Origin: Dyella silvae
Lineage (GTDB): Bacteria; Pseudomonadota; Gammaproteobacteria; Xanthomonadales; Rhodanobacteraceae
Assembly: GCF_026421305.1 (NCBI RefSeq)
Contig: NZ_JAPJBQ010000004.1
Coordinates: 248,001-312,000, forward strand
DNA length: 64,000 bases
Direction of reading: 5' to 3'
Notes under the pieces: generated by a model
The model's input: only the letters and a program-made list of their open reading frames with translations
What the model was told of the DNA's origin: nothing
The model's database searches: none
Position numbers and translations under genes: made by a program
Part shown: positions 34,391-42,961 of the stretch, one piece after another
Layout of the letters: each line of letters opens with the position of its first letter
Numbering within the stretch: position 1 is the stretch's first letter

Positions 34391-35200
34391 TTATTTGAAT
34401 CCGCGCTCGGCCTTGATGCGCTCGTAAGCCGCATTGATCTCGCTGGCGCGCGCTTCGGCCTGTTTGCGCATGGCTTCGGGCAGGTCGCCAAGACGGTCCG
34501 GATGGTGCTCGGAGATCAACTTGCGATAGGCACGCTTCACCGCGCGGTCGTCCACGCTGCGCGCGATGCCCAGCACGGTGTAAGGATCCGGGCCGTTCGT
34601 GTTGCGCTGGGGCGGTACGTAGCCGCCATTGCCGCCATAGGGCCCCTGGCCGCGCGAGTAACCGGTCGCGTTCCAGGCGTAGCCTTTCATGGCCATCAGC
34701 GCCATCAGCTCCATATCGCTGACACGCAGCGCGAAAGCGAGCTGGCGCAGGATCGCCATTTTCTCGGGCGCGGGATTGCCCTCCGCCAACACCGTCTCGA
34801 TCACCACGTCCAGCACAGGGAAGGCGTGGTCGCGGCGCAGACCGACCCAACGACGCAGCTCTTCGATGGCCGGCGTGACGTTGAACTCCACCTGTTTGCC
34901 CGCGTTGAACGCGGTGATGGCCTGCTTGCGCTGTTCGTGCTCCAGGCCCATGCGCTGCATCAGGCGCTCGGCGATGGCGATTTCGGCCTCCGACACGCGG
35001 CCATCGGATTTGGCCACCGCACCCAGCAAGGCGAACAGCGGGCTGATATAGCCGCCGGCCTCCGGGGTCGCCCGCCGCATCTGTCCGCGCCGCAGGCTAT
35101 CGATGGTGAAGCCAATCAGGCCGCCCACCACGGCGCCGGGCAGGCCATGCCCGAACAGGAAGCCAAATACGAACAGCCAGAAGGTCCAGGTGAAATTCAT
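34391..35200 (-). CDS. DjlA-like co-chaperone with TerB and J domains
   Basis: 269 residues. A short membrane segment at the N-terminus (WTFWLFVFGFLFGHGLPGAVVGGLIGF) is followed by a TerB-like helical domain (residues about 55-165, with LLGAVAKSDGRVSEAEIAIAERLM) and a C-terminal J domain (DPYTVLGIARSVDDRAVKRAYRKLISEHHPDRLGDL, HPD motif present). This is the layout of E. coli DjlA, a membrane-anchored DnaK partner. It overlaps the upstream cytochrome c stop by 3 bp. Confidence 0.9.
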   Translation of the reverse strand: MNFTWTFWLFVFGFLFGHGLPGAVVGGLIGFTIDSLRRGQMRRATPEAGGYISPLFALLGAVAKSDGRVSEAEIAIAERLMQRMGLEHEQRKQAITAFNAGKQVEFNVTPAIEELRRWVGLRRDHAFPVLDVVIETVLAEGNPAPEKMAILRQLAFALRVSDMELMALMAMKGYAWNATGYSRGQGPYGGNGGYVPPQRNTNGPDPYTVLGIARSVDDRAVKRAYRKLISEHHPDRLGDLPEAMRKQAEARASEINAAYERIKAERGFK

Positions 35201-35544
35201 GGGTTGCCTTGCGTGTGCGGCGTCTGCGCGCTGTACCAGTGCGCCAGTGCATCCAGATCTGCATCGCTCACCGGGCCGATCACGGTGCGCATCAGCGGTA
35301 CATTGCGGCGACCATCGCGGTATTGCTTGAGCGCTTCGAGCAGGTAGTCCACTTTCTGGCCGGCCAGATTGGGCGCCCCGGGAATCTGCGCCATGCCCGT
35401 TTCGCCGTGGCAGGCGGCGCACAGGCCAAGCCGCGCGGGCCTGGCGGGTGATGCGGCGTACACGGGCCCCAGCGCAGCCCAGGCCACGGCAACAAGCGCC
35501 AGATAGCGGATTGGCAGTACGGCAGGGCGGGCGGGCTGGACCAT
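35197..35544 (-). CDS. Small periplasmic c-type cytochrome
   Basis: 115 residues. A signal peptide (IRYLALVAVAWAALGPVYA) is followed by one haem motif LCAACHGE and a likely axial Met in NVPLMRTVI. It resembles the single-domain cytochromes c related to c553 and the halves of cytochrome c4. It is probably a periplasmic electron carrier. The ATG at 35544 is preferred over an upstream TTG at 35574. It is cotranscribed with the DjlA-like gene. Confidence 0.87.
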   Translation of the reverse strand: MVQPARPAVLPIRYLALVAVAWAALGPVYAASPARPARLGLCAACHGETGMAQIPGAPNLAGQKVDYLLEALKQYRDGRRNVPLMRTVIGPVSDADLDALAHWYSAQTPHTQGNP

Positions 35545-35741
35545 GTGGACGGGCCGGGGCTCAAAAAGCGCCAAGTCTAGCAGCCGCCGAGGCTTGAACC
35601 GGAGGGCGCCCTCCCACCGTTACACCTCGCGCACAGGCGCCACCGGCTACAATTGCCGGCTTGTTCACCGGCCCGTTCCGGGCCGGCTCACCGTATCCCC
35701 CGTCCTGCTCCGCCAGGCCGGCCATCCAGGAGCGAAAGACC

Positions 35742-36638
35742 GTGCCCACCACCCTGCTGCAATCGAACCTGCCCGGCCTCGAGCTGATCCATCGCGGCAA
35801 GGTGCGCGACGTCTATGCGCTGCCGGAGAACAGGCTGCTGATCGTGGCAAGCGACCGCCTCTCCGCGTTCGATGTGGTGCTGCCCGATCCGATTCCGGGC
35901 AAGGGCGAGATGCTCACGCAGATCTCCAACTTCTGGTTCGACAAGACGGCGCACCTGGTGCCCAACCACCTGCTCGACGTGCCGCTGGCCGACGTGCTGC
36001 CTGCCGGCACCGACCTCAAGCTGTACGAAAAGCGCGCCGTAGTCACCCGCCGCCTGAAGCCGGTGCCGGTGGAGGCCATCGCACGCGGCTACATCATCGG
36101 CTCGGGCTGGAAGGACTATCAGGCCACCGGCTCGCTGTGCGGCATCAAGCTGCCGGCCGGCCTGCAGCAGGCGCAACAGTTGCCGGAACCCATCTTCACG
36201 CCCTCGACCAAGGCCGCCGTGGGCGATCACGACGAGAACGTGAGCTTCGATGCGGTCATCGCCGCCGTGGGCACCGACCTCGCCGAGCAGGTGCGCGAGG
36301 CGACGCTGTCCATCTACAAGTGGGCGGCCTCGTATGCGGCTGAGCGCGGCATCATCATCGCCGACACCAAGTTCGAGTTCGGCACCGACGAGAACGGCAA
36401 GCTCTACGTGATGGACGAGATGCTGACGCCCGATTCCTCGCGCTTCTGGCCGGCCGATTCGTATAAGGTGGGCATCAGCCCGCCGAGCTACGACAAGCAG
36501 TTCGTGCGGGACTATCTGGAAACGCTGGACTGGAACAAGCAAGCACCCGGTCCGCGCGTACCCGCCAACGTCATCGGCGCCACCACGGACAAGTACGCCG
36601 AAGCACTGCAGCGTCTTGCCGGTATCACACTCAGCTGA
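35742..36638 (+). CDS. purC: Phosphoribosylaminoimidazole-succinocarboxamide synthase
   Basis: 298 residues, the long form found in this group. It makes SAICAR in purine synthesis. Motifs: [81 protein letters not shown]. Start at GTG 35742 with AGGAG 9 bp upstream. The next gene follows after 7 bp. Confidence 0.96.
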   Translation: MPTTLLQSNLPGLELIHRGKVRDVYALPENRLLIVASDRLSAFDVVLPDPIPGKGEMLTQISNFWFDKTAHLVPNHLLDVPLADVLPAGTDLKLYEKRAVVTRRLKPVPVEAIARGYIIGSGWKDYQATGSLCGIKLPAGLQQAQQLPEPIFTPSTKAAVGDHDENVSFDAVIAAVGTDLAEQVREATLSIYKWAASYAAERGIIIADTKFEFGTDENGKLYVMDEMLTPDSSRFWPADSYKVGISPPSYDKQFVRDYLETLDWNKQAPGPRVPANVIGATTDKYAEALQRLAGITLS

Positions 36639-36645
36639 GGCACAC

Positions 36646-37095
36646 ATGCAGCATTGGTTGGATAGCTACAGCAACGATCACCAGCACCCGACCAATCGCC
36701 TCCTGCATTGGATCTGCGTACCACTGATCGTGTGGTGCGCGATCGCCCTGATGTGGACCATTCCGGTGCCACCGATGATCGGCCGCCCTGGCTTCTGGGC
36801 GGTAGCCGCGCTGGTACTGGCGTTTGCGTGGTACTGGAAGCAGTCGCACCGGCTTGGCGCCGCCTTGCTGATCGCGCTGGCCGTGCTGTGCGTACTCACC
36901 GAGTTCGCCTACCGGCAACTGGGCCCATCGACGTTGCGACTGACAGCTGTCGCCGTGTTTGTCGTGGCGTGGATTGGCCAGTTCGTCGGTCACGCCATCG
37001 AAGGGCGACGCCCGAGCTTTCTCACCGACCTGGCCTATCTGCTGGTTGGGCCAGCGTGGCTGATGGACAAGCTGCTGCGGCGCGTGGGGATCTGA
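36646..37095 (+). CDS. DUF962 / Mpo1-like membrane protein
   Basis: 149 residues. It starts MQHWLDSYSNDHQHPTNRLLHWICVPL, the DUF962 signature, and ends in FVGHAIEGRRPSFLTDLAYLLVGPAW, with His residues that correspond to the iron ligands of the yeast Mpo1 dioxygenase. Three or four hydrophobic helices lie between. Mpo1 carries out alpha-oxidation of 2-hydroxy fatty acids; activity in bacteria is inferred. It follows purC by 7 bp. Confidence 0.85.
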   Translation: MQHWLDSYSNDHQHPTNRLLHWICVPLIVWCAIALMWTIPVPPMIGRPGFWAVAALVLAFAWYWKQSHRLGAALLIALAVLCVLTEFAYRQLGPSTLRLTAVAVFVVAWIGQFVGHAIEGRRPSFLTDLAYLLVGPAWLMDKLLRRVGI

Positions 37096-37105
37096 CAGCC
37101 CCACT

Positions 37106-37140
37106 TATCCCTCATTCCGGCCTGCGCCGGAATGACGAGC
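37106..37140. repeat. Short palindrome, CATTCCGGCCTGCGCCGGAATG type
   Basis: CATTCCGGC / GCCGGAATG hairpin followed by ACGAGCAAAAAA. It is typical of dispersed REP hairpins; here it lies between the DUF962 gene and the next gene and may reduce readthrough. Confidence 0.6.
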
Positions 37141-37159
37141 AAAAAAACAGGAAAGCGGC

Positions 37160-37570
37160 ATGACCACCCTGCTCACTCTTATCAGCACCCTGCTCTGGTG
37201 GGTGCTCTACAGCAGCATCGGCGCCTTGTTCTTCGCCATCATTGCTTGGGCCGTGTTGCGCTGGTCCGAGCGCTGCGCGGTGGTTTTCAACCGCACCTAT
37301 CTCGCCTGCCTGGTGTGGAACCTCATCGGCCTGCTGCTTATCACGTTGGTAGCGATGCACGAGGGCCACACCAAGCCGCCATTCGCACCGCTGCTCGCCA
37401 GCACGCTGCTGCGAGGCGCACTGGTGGTCAACATGATCATCGGCGTGTTCGTGCTGTGGCGGCTGATTCCGCGCATCGACGCACACCGCATCCGCCTTGC
37501 CAGTGCCTGCATGGCAGTGGCCGTGATGACCGCGGTGGCATTTGGCGCGGCGACGAGCCTGGCGAGCTAA
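37160..37570 (+). CDS. Four-helix membrane protein of unknown function
   Basis: 136 residues with about four hydrophobic segments (LLTLISTLLWWVLYSSIGALFFAIIAWAV, LACLVWNLIGLLLITLVA, LLRGALVVNMIIGVFVLW, LASACMAVAVMTAVAFGA). A charged loop with MHEGHTKPPF lies in the middle. No family is recognised. GGAAAGCGGC precedes the ATG. The stop is followed at once by purine-rich repeat copy 2. Confidence 0.6.
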   Translation: MTTLLTLISTLLWWVLYSSIGALFFAIIAWAVLRWSERCAVVFNRTYLACLVWNLIGLLLITLVAMHEGHTKPPFAPLLASTLLRGALVVNMIIGVFVLWRLIPRIDAHRIRLASACMAVAVMTAVAFGAATSLAS

Positions 37571-37658
37571 GAGCGAGGAGTGAGTGAAGAGAAGTGAGGA
37601 GTGAGAGAAATGCGCAACGCGCTCTCTCGTTTCTCGCTCCTCTCCACTCACTCCTGCT
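37571..37658. repeat. Purine-rich inverted repeat, copy 2
   Basis: It begins GAGCGAGGAGTGAGTGAAGA right after a stop codon and ends with the pyrimidine-rich complement just before the stop of the opposing gene. Most positions match copy 1 (29111-29195). Both copies fill convergent spaces. Confidence 0.85.
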
Positions 37659-37659
37659 C

Positions 37660-39846
37660 TCAATATCCCGTCTTGCGATTCGCTTCGCGCACCGCGTCGA
37701 TGAAGTGGGTGAACGGCCGGTCGGTGATGGCTACCAGACCGATATGCGCATTTTCGCCATCGAGCAGACGGCCCGTGACCGGCTGGTCCACATACTGGAA
37801 CCAGTGCACACCCACGATGGCCGGATTGGCGGCGGCCGCCGCGACGTAGTGCGCGTAGGCTTCGCCGCGCTGCTGCTCGGACCACACCGGCACCACGCCT
37901 TTGCCGAACGGACCGCGATCATCGGAACCGAAATGGAATTCGGTGATCAGGGCCGGCTTGCTGAGCTTGGCAAATGCCGCTGCGTCGAACGCGTGCTCCG
38001 GCACGTCGGCGTAGCCGTTGAAACTCACGACGTCGCAGTACTGCGCGCATGAGGCGACGGCCTCCGGCGTGTGCACGGCAAAGCGCCCACCCAGGAACAG
38101 GTGATGCGGATCGTGCTTGCGAATGGCCTGCGCGACCGTGTGGAAATACTGGTCGGCGAACTGGCGCAGCCACGCACTGTAGTCGTCGGCGATGGCGGGA
38201 TGCGCCTCGTCAGGGTTAGGGGCCGCGAAGTTGGTCGCGTCGAGCGCGTCCCACGATGCCAGCGTGATGCCCCATGCGGCTGCGAGTTTCGACGGATCGC
38301 CGTATTTCTTCTTCAGCGCAGCGATGAACGCCTGCTTGGCCGGGCTGCGTGCCTCGCCGCGCAAGGTGCCTTGCGCCAGCCCCCAGCGCCCCTCCGGCCC
38401 CTTGCCCGCCCACGCGAGCTCGTTGTCGGCGAAGTACCCGAGCAACCACGGGTCGTCGCGCACTTCCTTCGCCGCCTGCGCCGCTGCGGCATCGGCGGCC
38501 TGCGCAAAGCGCGGATCGAACGGATCAGGCATGCGGCCCCAATAGTCGTAGCCGCTCGACACGTTTCCGAACACACCACTGATGTTGACCGATCGCGTAT
38601 AGGCCAGGTGATGTGTTTGCGTCAGCGATTCATCGCTCCAGTTGCCCAGCGTATTGAAGCCCCAGTTTTCCAGACGGGCCACGGTGCGCGCGCGCCAGGT
38701 CTGCCGCCAGCGGCGGCCATCGGCCAGAAACAGGTTGGCCGAGTAGTAATCGAACCAACGGCCATGATGAAAGTTGAGGCCGGCCGGGGCCTGCTGCTCG
38801 CCCACCGGCTTGCCATCGGTGCCGTAGAACGGCTTCCAGCGGCCACTGTCCGACGGCAGATCCTTGAACATGAATTCGCGGCCCTGGATATACGTGCGGC
38901 CACCGTCGTCATCGACCACGTTTACGCCCAGCGAGAAGAAGGCATGCCCCTCAGGGGTCACCAGATGCCAACGCCCACCTCGCTGTTCGCTGCGGAACCA
39001 GCCAGTGCCCTTGAACGCGGCCAGGTCGGTGCGGCCGCCATAGCGATCGAAGCCCTTGCGCTCCATCGGCGAGCCCATCACGGCGTTTTGTTTGAACTTT
39101 TGCCGGCCGCCGCGCAACGCATCATCCGAATCGATCTTGCCCGGCCACTGCCCACGGGTGTACTGCCCCCAGGCATCCACGATGCCGGTGTAGGCATCAC
39201 GCAGCTCATGATCGCCATGCGAGGTATCGAGTTTGCCGAACAGCAGCGTCTGCGCCGCCGTCGGTGCCGGCGTGCCGAGGCGCACCGCTTTCACGTGTGT
39301 CAGATCGAGCGAACCCTCCACCGTGGTCGCCACGTACACACGCTTGCCACCAGCCACATAGGGCATCGGCGGCCCCACCTGCATACCCATATCGCGCGGT
39401 GACGTGGCATGCAACGGAATCACCAGCGTTTGCGGCGGCCCGGGCGGCACGCCGACGGTGGCATGCAAATGCTGCCCTTCCTTGGCGCCATCGATGTCGA
39501 CCGTCAGCGTCACGGCCCACGGCATGGCGTTCTGCATGTCCACATGCAATGCGCTTTCTTTCGACCAGTTCCACTCGCCCTGGCTCAGCGACACCACTAC
39601 CTGCGGCTGCGGCGACGGCTGGAATACATAGCGCTGCAGCGACATGCCCGACACCGTGACCGGCGCACCGTCGCGCTGCACGTTGTCGAGTGCGGTTTGC
39701 GTGGTGGGCGTAGCCGGGTTGCTATGGCTTGCAGGAGTCGGAGCCGGTGCCGCTCGACTGAGATCGGCCCGATCGGTGTCGCTGGCCTTATGGCAAGCCG
39801 TGAGGGCGAGCAGGCAGCACAGGGCCAGGGGAACGATCCGTTTCAT
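37660..39846 (-). CDS. Lipoprotein glycoside hydrolase, GH50/GH42-like (agarase-type)
   Basis: 728 residues. The lipobox LLALTAC at residues 12-18 marks a lipoprotein. The N-terminal part (to about 230) is beta-rich and similar to the carbohydrate-binding region of agarases. The rest is a TIM-barrel: WFRSEQRGGRWHLVTPEGHAFFSLGVNV, LENWGFNTLGNWSDE, the acid/base Glu in YFADNELAW, and the nucleophile Glu in LITEFHFGSDD. This is the pattern of GH50 beta-agarases in clan GH-A. The true substrate may be another galactan or beta-glycan. It is probably outer- or inner-membrane bound. Confidence 0.78.
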   Translation of the reverse strand: MKRIVPLALCCLLALTACHKASDTDRADLSRAAPAPTPASHSNPATPTTQTALDNVQRDGAPVTVSGMSLQRYVFQPSPQPQVVVSLSQGEWNWSKESALHVDMQNAMPWAVTLTVDIDGAKEGQHLHATVGVPPGPPQTLVIPLHATSPRDMGMQVGPPMPYVAGGKRVYVATTVEGSLDLTHVKAVRLGTPAPTAAQTLLFGKLDTSHGDHELRDAYTGIVDAWGQYTRGQWPGKIDSDDALRGGRQKFKQNAVMGSPMERKGFDRYGGRTDLAAFKGTGWFRSEQRGGRWHLVTPEGHAFFSLGVNVVDDDGGRTYIQGREFMFKDLPSDSGRWKPFYGTDGKPVGEQQAPAGLNFHHGRWFDYYSANLFLADGRRWRQTWRARTVARLENWGFNTLGNWSDESLTQTHHLAYTRSVNISGVFGNVSSGYDYWGRMPDPFDPRFAQAADAAAAQAAKEVRDDPWLLGYFADNELAWAGKGPEGRWGLAQGTLRGEARSPAKQAFIAALKKKYGDPSKLAAAWGITLASWDALDATNFAAPNPDEAHPAIADDYSAWLRQFADQYFHTVAQAIRKHDPHHLFLGGRFAVHTPEAVASCAQYCDVVSFNGYADVPEHAFDAAAFAKLSKPALITEFHFGSDDRGPFGKGVVPVWSEQQRGEAYAHYVAAAAANPAIVGVHWFQYVDQPVTGRLLDGENAHIGLVAITDRPFTHFIDAVREANRKTGY

Positions 39847-39933
39847 CGGTAGTTCAACACGTGGAATTGGCGGCAGTATGCCTGCAGCGACTGAAGGTTG
39901 CCTTGCTGCAAGAGCCTGTCCCCGGGCGCAAGA

Positions 39934-41262
39934 TCATGCCGTGCTCCGTTGACGTGCGCGCCAGGCGTAGTAGACGGGTACACCCGCCAGTATCAGCAAC
40001 AGGCTCATGCCTGCGTCGCCCGGTGAGTGAATAGTGGTGGCGATGATGACGCCGAACACCGTGCACACGAACAACAACGGCAACACCGGATAAAACGGTA
40101 CGCGATAGGGCGATGGCTCATCACGGAAGCGGCGGCGGTACCAGAACAGCGTGGCGATGCCGAATGCGTGCGACAACCACTCGCCCACGGTGGTGTAATC
40201 GAGCAGCTGGCCGAAGCTGCCCGACACCGTCAGCACGATGGCCCACGCACCGAGCACTGCCAGTGCCACCTGCGGTGCATGTGAGCGTGCATCGATACGG
40301 CCCACGGCGCGGAAAAACATGCCATCCGCTCCCATGGTCTGCAGCACGCGCGCGCCACCCGCAATGGCGATGCTGCAGTAGCCGAAGGTAGAGCAGGCAA
40401 TGCCCACCGCAATGATGGTGGCGCCACGCTCCCCGAACAGTTTGCGCATCAGGTCCGCAGCCGGCGCCTGACTGGCCGCCAGCCCCGCATGGCCAAGACC
40501 GGCGAGGTAGGCGAAGTTCACCAGCACGTAGCACACCACCACGCCCCCTAAGCCCAGGCCGAGCGCGCGCGGCAGCGTCTTCTGCGGATCGCGTACCTCG
40601 CCCGCCAGGTCGTTGAGATAGTGGAAGCCGCCATAGGTAAACAGCACCGGCAGCAGCGCGCCAAGGAATGCCCCCGGCGGAAGCGGATGCGTGACGTCCG
40701 CTGCCATCACGGCGCCGAAATGCCCGCGTGCCAGCACCAGGCCCACCACGACCAGCAAGGTGATCGCCGACAACTTGAGCACGGTAAACAGGTTCTGCAT
40801 GCGCGCGCCGGCTTTGATGCCGAAGAAGTTCACGCCGACGATGAAGGTGATGGCGCCCGCCGCCACCGGTTTCACCCACATCAACGGCAAGCCGGTGGCT
40901 GCGCAGAAGTAATCGGCGAAGGTGGTGGCCACCGCCGCCACGCTGCCGGGGTAGTTGATCAGTGCCATGGTCCAGCCGAACAGAAACGCTGGCAGCTGCC
41001 CGAACGCCTCACGCAGGTAGATGTAGACACCGCCCGCGTGCGGCCGCCGCGCGCCCAGCTCCGCATAACAGAGCACCCCCGTCAACGTGAGCAGGCCGCC
41101 GATGGCCCACAGCGTGAGCAGCTGCGCACCGGACGAGGTGCGCTCGGCCACGGTGGAAGCGGTGCGGAAAATGCCTCCGCCAATCACGCCACCGATGACG
41201 ATGGCTGCGGCGTCCCATATGCCCAGGCGGCGCAGATACGCGGGGGAAGTTTCAGCAGTCAT
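39934..41262 (-). CDS. APC-family amino-acid permease
   Basis: 442 residues with 12 hydrophobic helices. It starts IWDAAAIVIGGVIGGGIFRTAS, the typical first helix of the APC superfamily, and carries HAGGVYIYLREAFGQLPAFLFGW in the third helix region. The first ATG at 41262 or the one at 41277 (GAAGG directly before it) are both possible; the open frame to 42849 is an artefact over the next gene. The substrate is unknown but amino acids are usual for the family. It is 87 bp upstream (in transcription order) of the glycosidase lipoprotein gene and may be cotranscribed. Confidence 0.85.
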   Translation of the reverse strand: MTAETSPAYLRRLGIWDAAAIVIGGVIGGGIFRTASTVAERTSSGAQLLTLWAIGGLLTLTGVLCYAELGARRPHAGGVYIYLREAFGQLPAFLFGWTMALINYPGSVAAVATTFADYFCAATGLPLMWVKPVAAGAITFIVGVNFFGIKAGARMQNLFTVLKLSAITLLVVVGLVLARGHFGAVMAADVTHPLPPGAFLGALLPVLFTYGGFHYLNDLAGEVRDPQKTLPRALGLGLGGVVVCYVLVNFAYLAGLGHAGLAASQAPAADLMRKLFGERGATIIAVGIACSTFGYCSIAIAGGARVLQTMGADGMFFRAVGRIDARSHAPQVALAVLGAWAIVLTVSGSFGQLLDYTTVGEWLSHAFGIATLFWYRRRFRDEPSPYRVPFYPVLPLLFVCTVFGVIIATTIHSPGDAGMSLLLILAGVPVYYAWRARQRSTA

Positions 41263-41487
41263 GGTGCGGAACGGCATCCTTCGCGACAGGTACGAAGGTC
41301 CGACGATAGCGCGAGTCCGGCTTCCACATCGACATGCCACTGCAACATTCGGATGCGGCTGCATTTTTCGGCGCGGACTCAGTAGTTCTTCGCTAGCGCT
41401 CGCCGGATGGCGGGCGCAAAGTTGCCCTCTCTCCCGTCGCTGCATGCCGGCCGCGCACCGGACCGGCGCCCTTTTGAAGGAGTCGTC

Positions 41488-42813
41488 ATGAGTACCGTCG
41501 CTAGTGCTGTCAGGCCCGAGGACGACAAGACCCTGGGGCCCTTGCTGGAGCTGGACCGCGAACTGGTCCAGGTCAGCAAGAAGATCAAAGTCTTGAAGAC
41601 CATCGACTGGCCGGTGGAGCTGGAAACCAAGTTCATCGCGGAGTTCGAGCGCGGCAATCCGCAGCTGCCCGACCCGCCGCGCCGCCAGCCCGATCTCAGC
41701 GGTGAGATCACGGCCCTGCGGAGCATCATGGCCCGGCTCGACCGCGGCCACCCCATCGGCGACTGGCTGTTCAAGACCGCCTGGAGCTATCTCACCGCCG
41801 CACAGATGTTGATGCATGTGGGCACGGATGAATTCACCCGTTGCTCGACCGCACTGTATGGACGTCCGGACTCCGTGCACTCCAGCCAGAGCGCCAGTGC
41901 AGTGGATGCCGCGCAGGATGTCATATCCATTTCTGACGACCTCATCGGCCGCGAGGCGATTCCGCCGGTGCCGGCAGATATCCCCGCCGACGTGTTTGCC
42001 GAGCGCCTGCGCGAACGGCTGGGCGGCTTCTTCGACAGAGACAAGGTCGAGGTGGTACTCAACCCGGCGCTGCCATCCAAGGCCACCGCCGGCAGCAAGA
42101 GCATCAACCTGCGCTCCACCGCGATGTTCTCCGAACTGGATCTGGCGCAGTTGACCGAGCACGAAGCCTTCGTGCACACCGCCACGCTGCTCAATGGCAA
42201 ACATCAGCCTTATCTGAAATCGCTGGGACTGGGTTCGCCCCGCACCACCCGTGCGCAGGAAGGCCTGGCCACCTTCTCCGAGATCATCACCGGTTCGATC
42301 GATCTCGCGCGCCTGCGCCGCGTTGCGCTTCGCGTAATCATGGTGAAGCGCGCGTTGGATGGCGCCGACTTTATCGAAGTGTTCCGTGGCTTTCTCGAGG
42401 CCGGGCAGACGCCCGTGGAGAGTTACCGCAGCGCTTCGCGCATCTTCCGCGGCGGCGATGTGCGCGGCCGCGTGTGTTTCACCAAGGACGCCGCCTATCT
42501 GCAAGGCGTGATGATCGTCTACATCTTCATCCGCAAGGTGTTGCAGGCCGGACAAGCGGAAATGCTGCCGCTGTTGTTTGCCGGACGCGTAACCACCACC
42601 GACGTGATCACCCTGTCGCCGTTCCTGCAAAGCGGACTGATCTCCCGCGCCGTCTATGTGCCGCCGTGGGCGCGCAATCCGCAGCGCATATTGTCGCTGA
42701 TGGCGTTCTTTACGGCCGCGGCGCGTTTCCGCCTCGATACGCTCGATCTGGACAGCTTTGTGGCGTTCGAGAATGCGCTGGTGGACGAGAGTCTCCACGC
42801 ATCCTGGAAGTGA
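41488..42813 (+). CDS. DUF1704 family protein with HExxxH and QEGLA motifs
   Basis: 441 residues. The metal motif HEAFVH followed by TRAQEGLATFSE gives the DUF1704 signature (described as a QEGLA-motif protein in bacteria and related to the eukaryotic tubulin tyrosine carboxypeptidase MATCAP). The gene has GAAGGAG 5 bp upstream of the ATG at 41488. Bacterial function is unknown; some annotations call it flavohemoglobin expression-modulating. It lies divergent from the permease. Confidence 0.8.
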   Translation: MSTVASAVRPEDDKTLGPLLELDRELVQVSKKIKVLKTIDWPVELETKFIAEFERGNPQLPDPPRRQPDLSGEITALRSIMARLDRGHPIGDWLFKTAWSYLTAAQMLMHVGTDEFTRCSTALYGRPDSVHSSQSASAVDAAQDVISISDDLIGREAIPPVPADIPADVFAERLRERLGGFFDRDKVEVVLNPALPSKATAGSKSINLRSTAMFSELDLAQLTEHEAFVHTATLLNGKHQPYLKSLGLGSPRTTRAQEGLATFSEIITGSIDLARLRRVALRVIMVKRALDGADFIEVFRGFLEAGQTPVESYRSASRIFRGGDVRGRVCFTKDAAYLQGVMIVYIFIRKVLQAGQAEMLPLLFAGRVTTTDVITLSPFLQSGLISRAVYVPPWARNPQRILSLMAFFTAAARFRLDTLDLDSFVAFENALVDESLHASWK

Positions 42814-42822
42814 GGTAACCGG

Positions 42823-42890
42823 GTCGTCGCGCACAGGGTGCGCTCCCACGGGAAATGAGTGATGTGTGGGAGCGCACCCCGTGCACGAAA
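42823..42890. repeat. Head-to-head REP pair
   Basis: GTCGCGCACAGGGTGCGCTCCCAC and, inverted, GTGTGGGAGCGCACCCCGTGCACG. Same family as 34303-34379 and 59682-59703. It lies between DUF1704 and dinB. Confidence 0.85.
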
Positions 42891-42961
42891 GTCATCCCAG
42901 CCACGCGCCAACGAGACCGTTTCGTGCTTGACTGTGCGTTCCTCTCCGCCCGTGCTCCGTT

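Noticed and set aside
39934-42849. A 971-residue minus-strand frame reaching over the whole DUF1704 gene
   Set aside because: Only the C-terminal 442 residues match an amino-acid permease. The rest lies antisense to a well-supported gene and has the look of an antisense shadow in GC-rich DNA.
42823-42961. A LexA box ahead of dinB
   Set aside because: No CTG-N10-CAG or Xanthomonas-type site; the space is mostly the REP pair.
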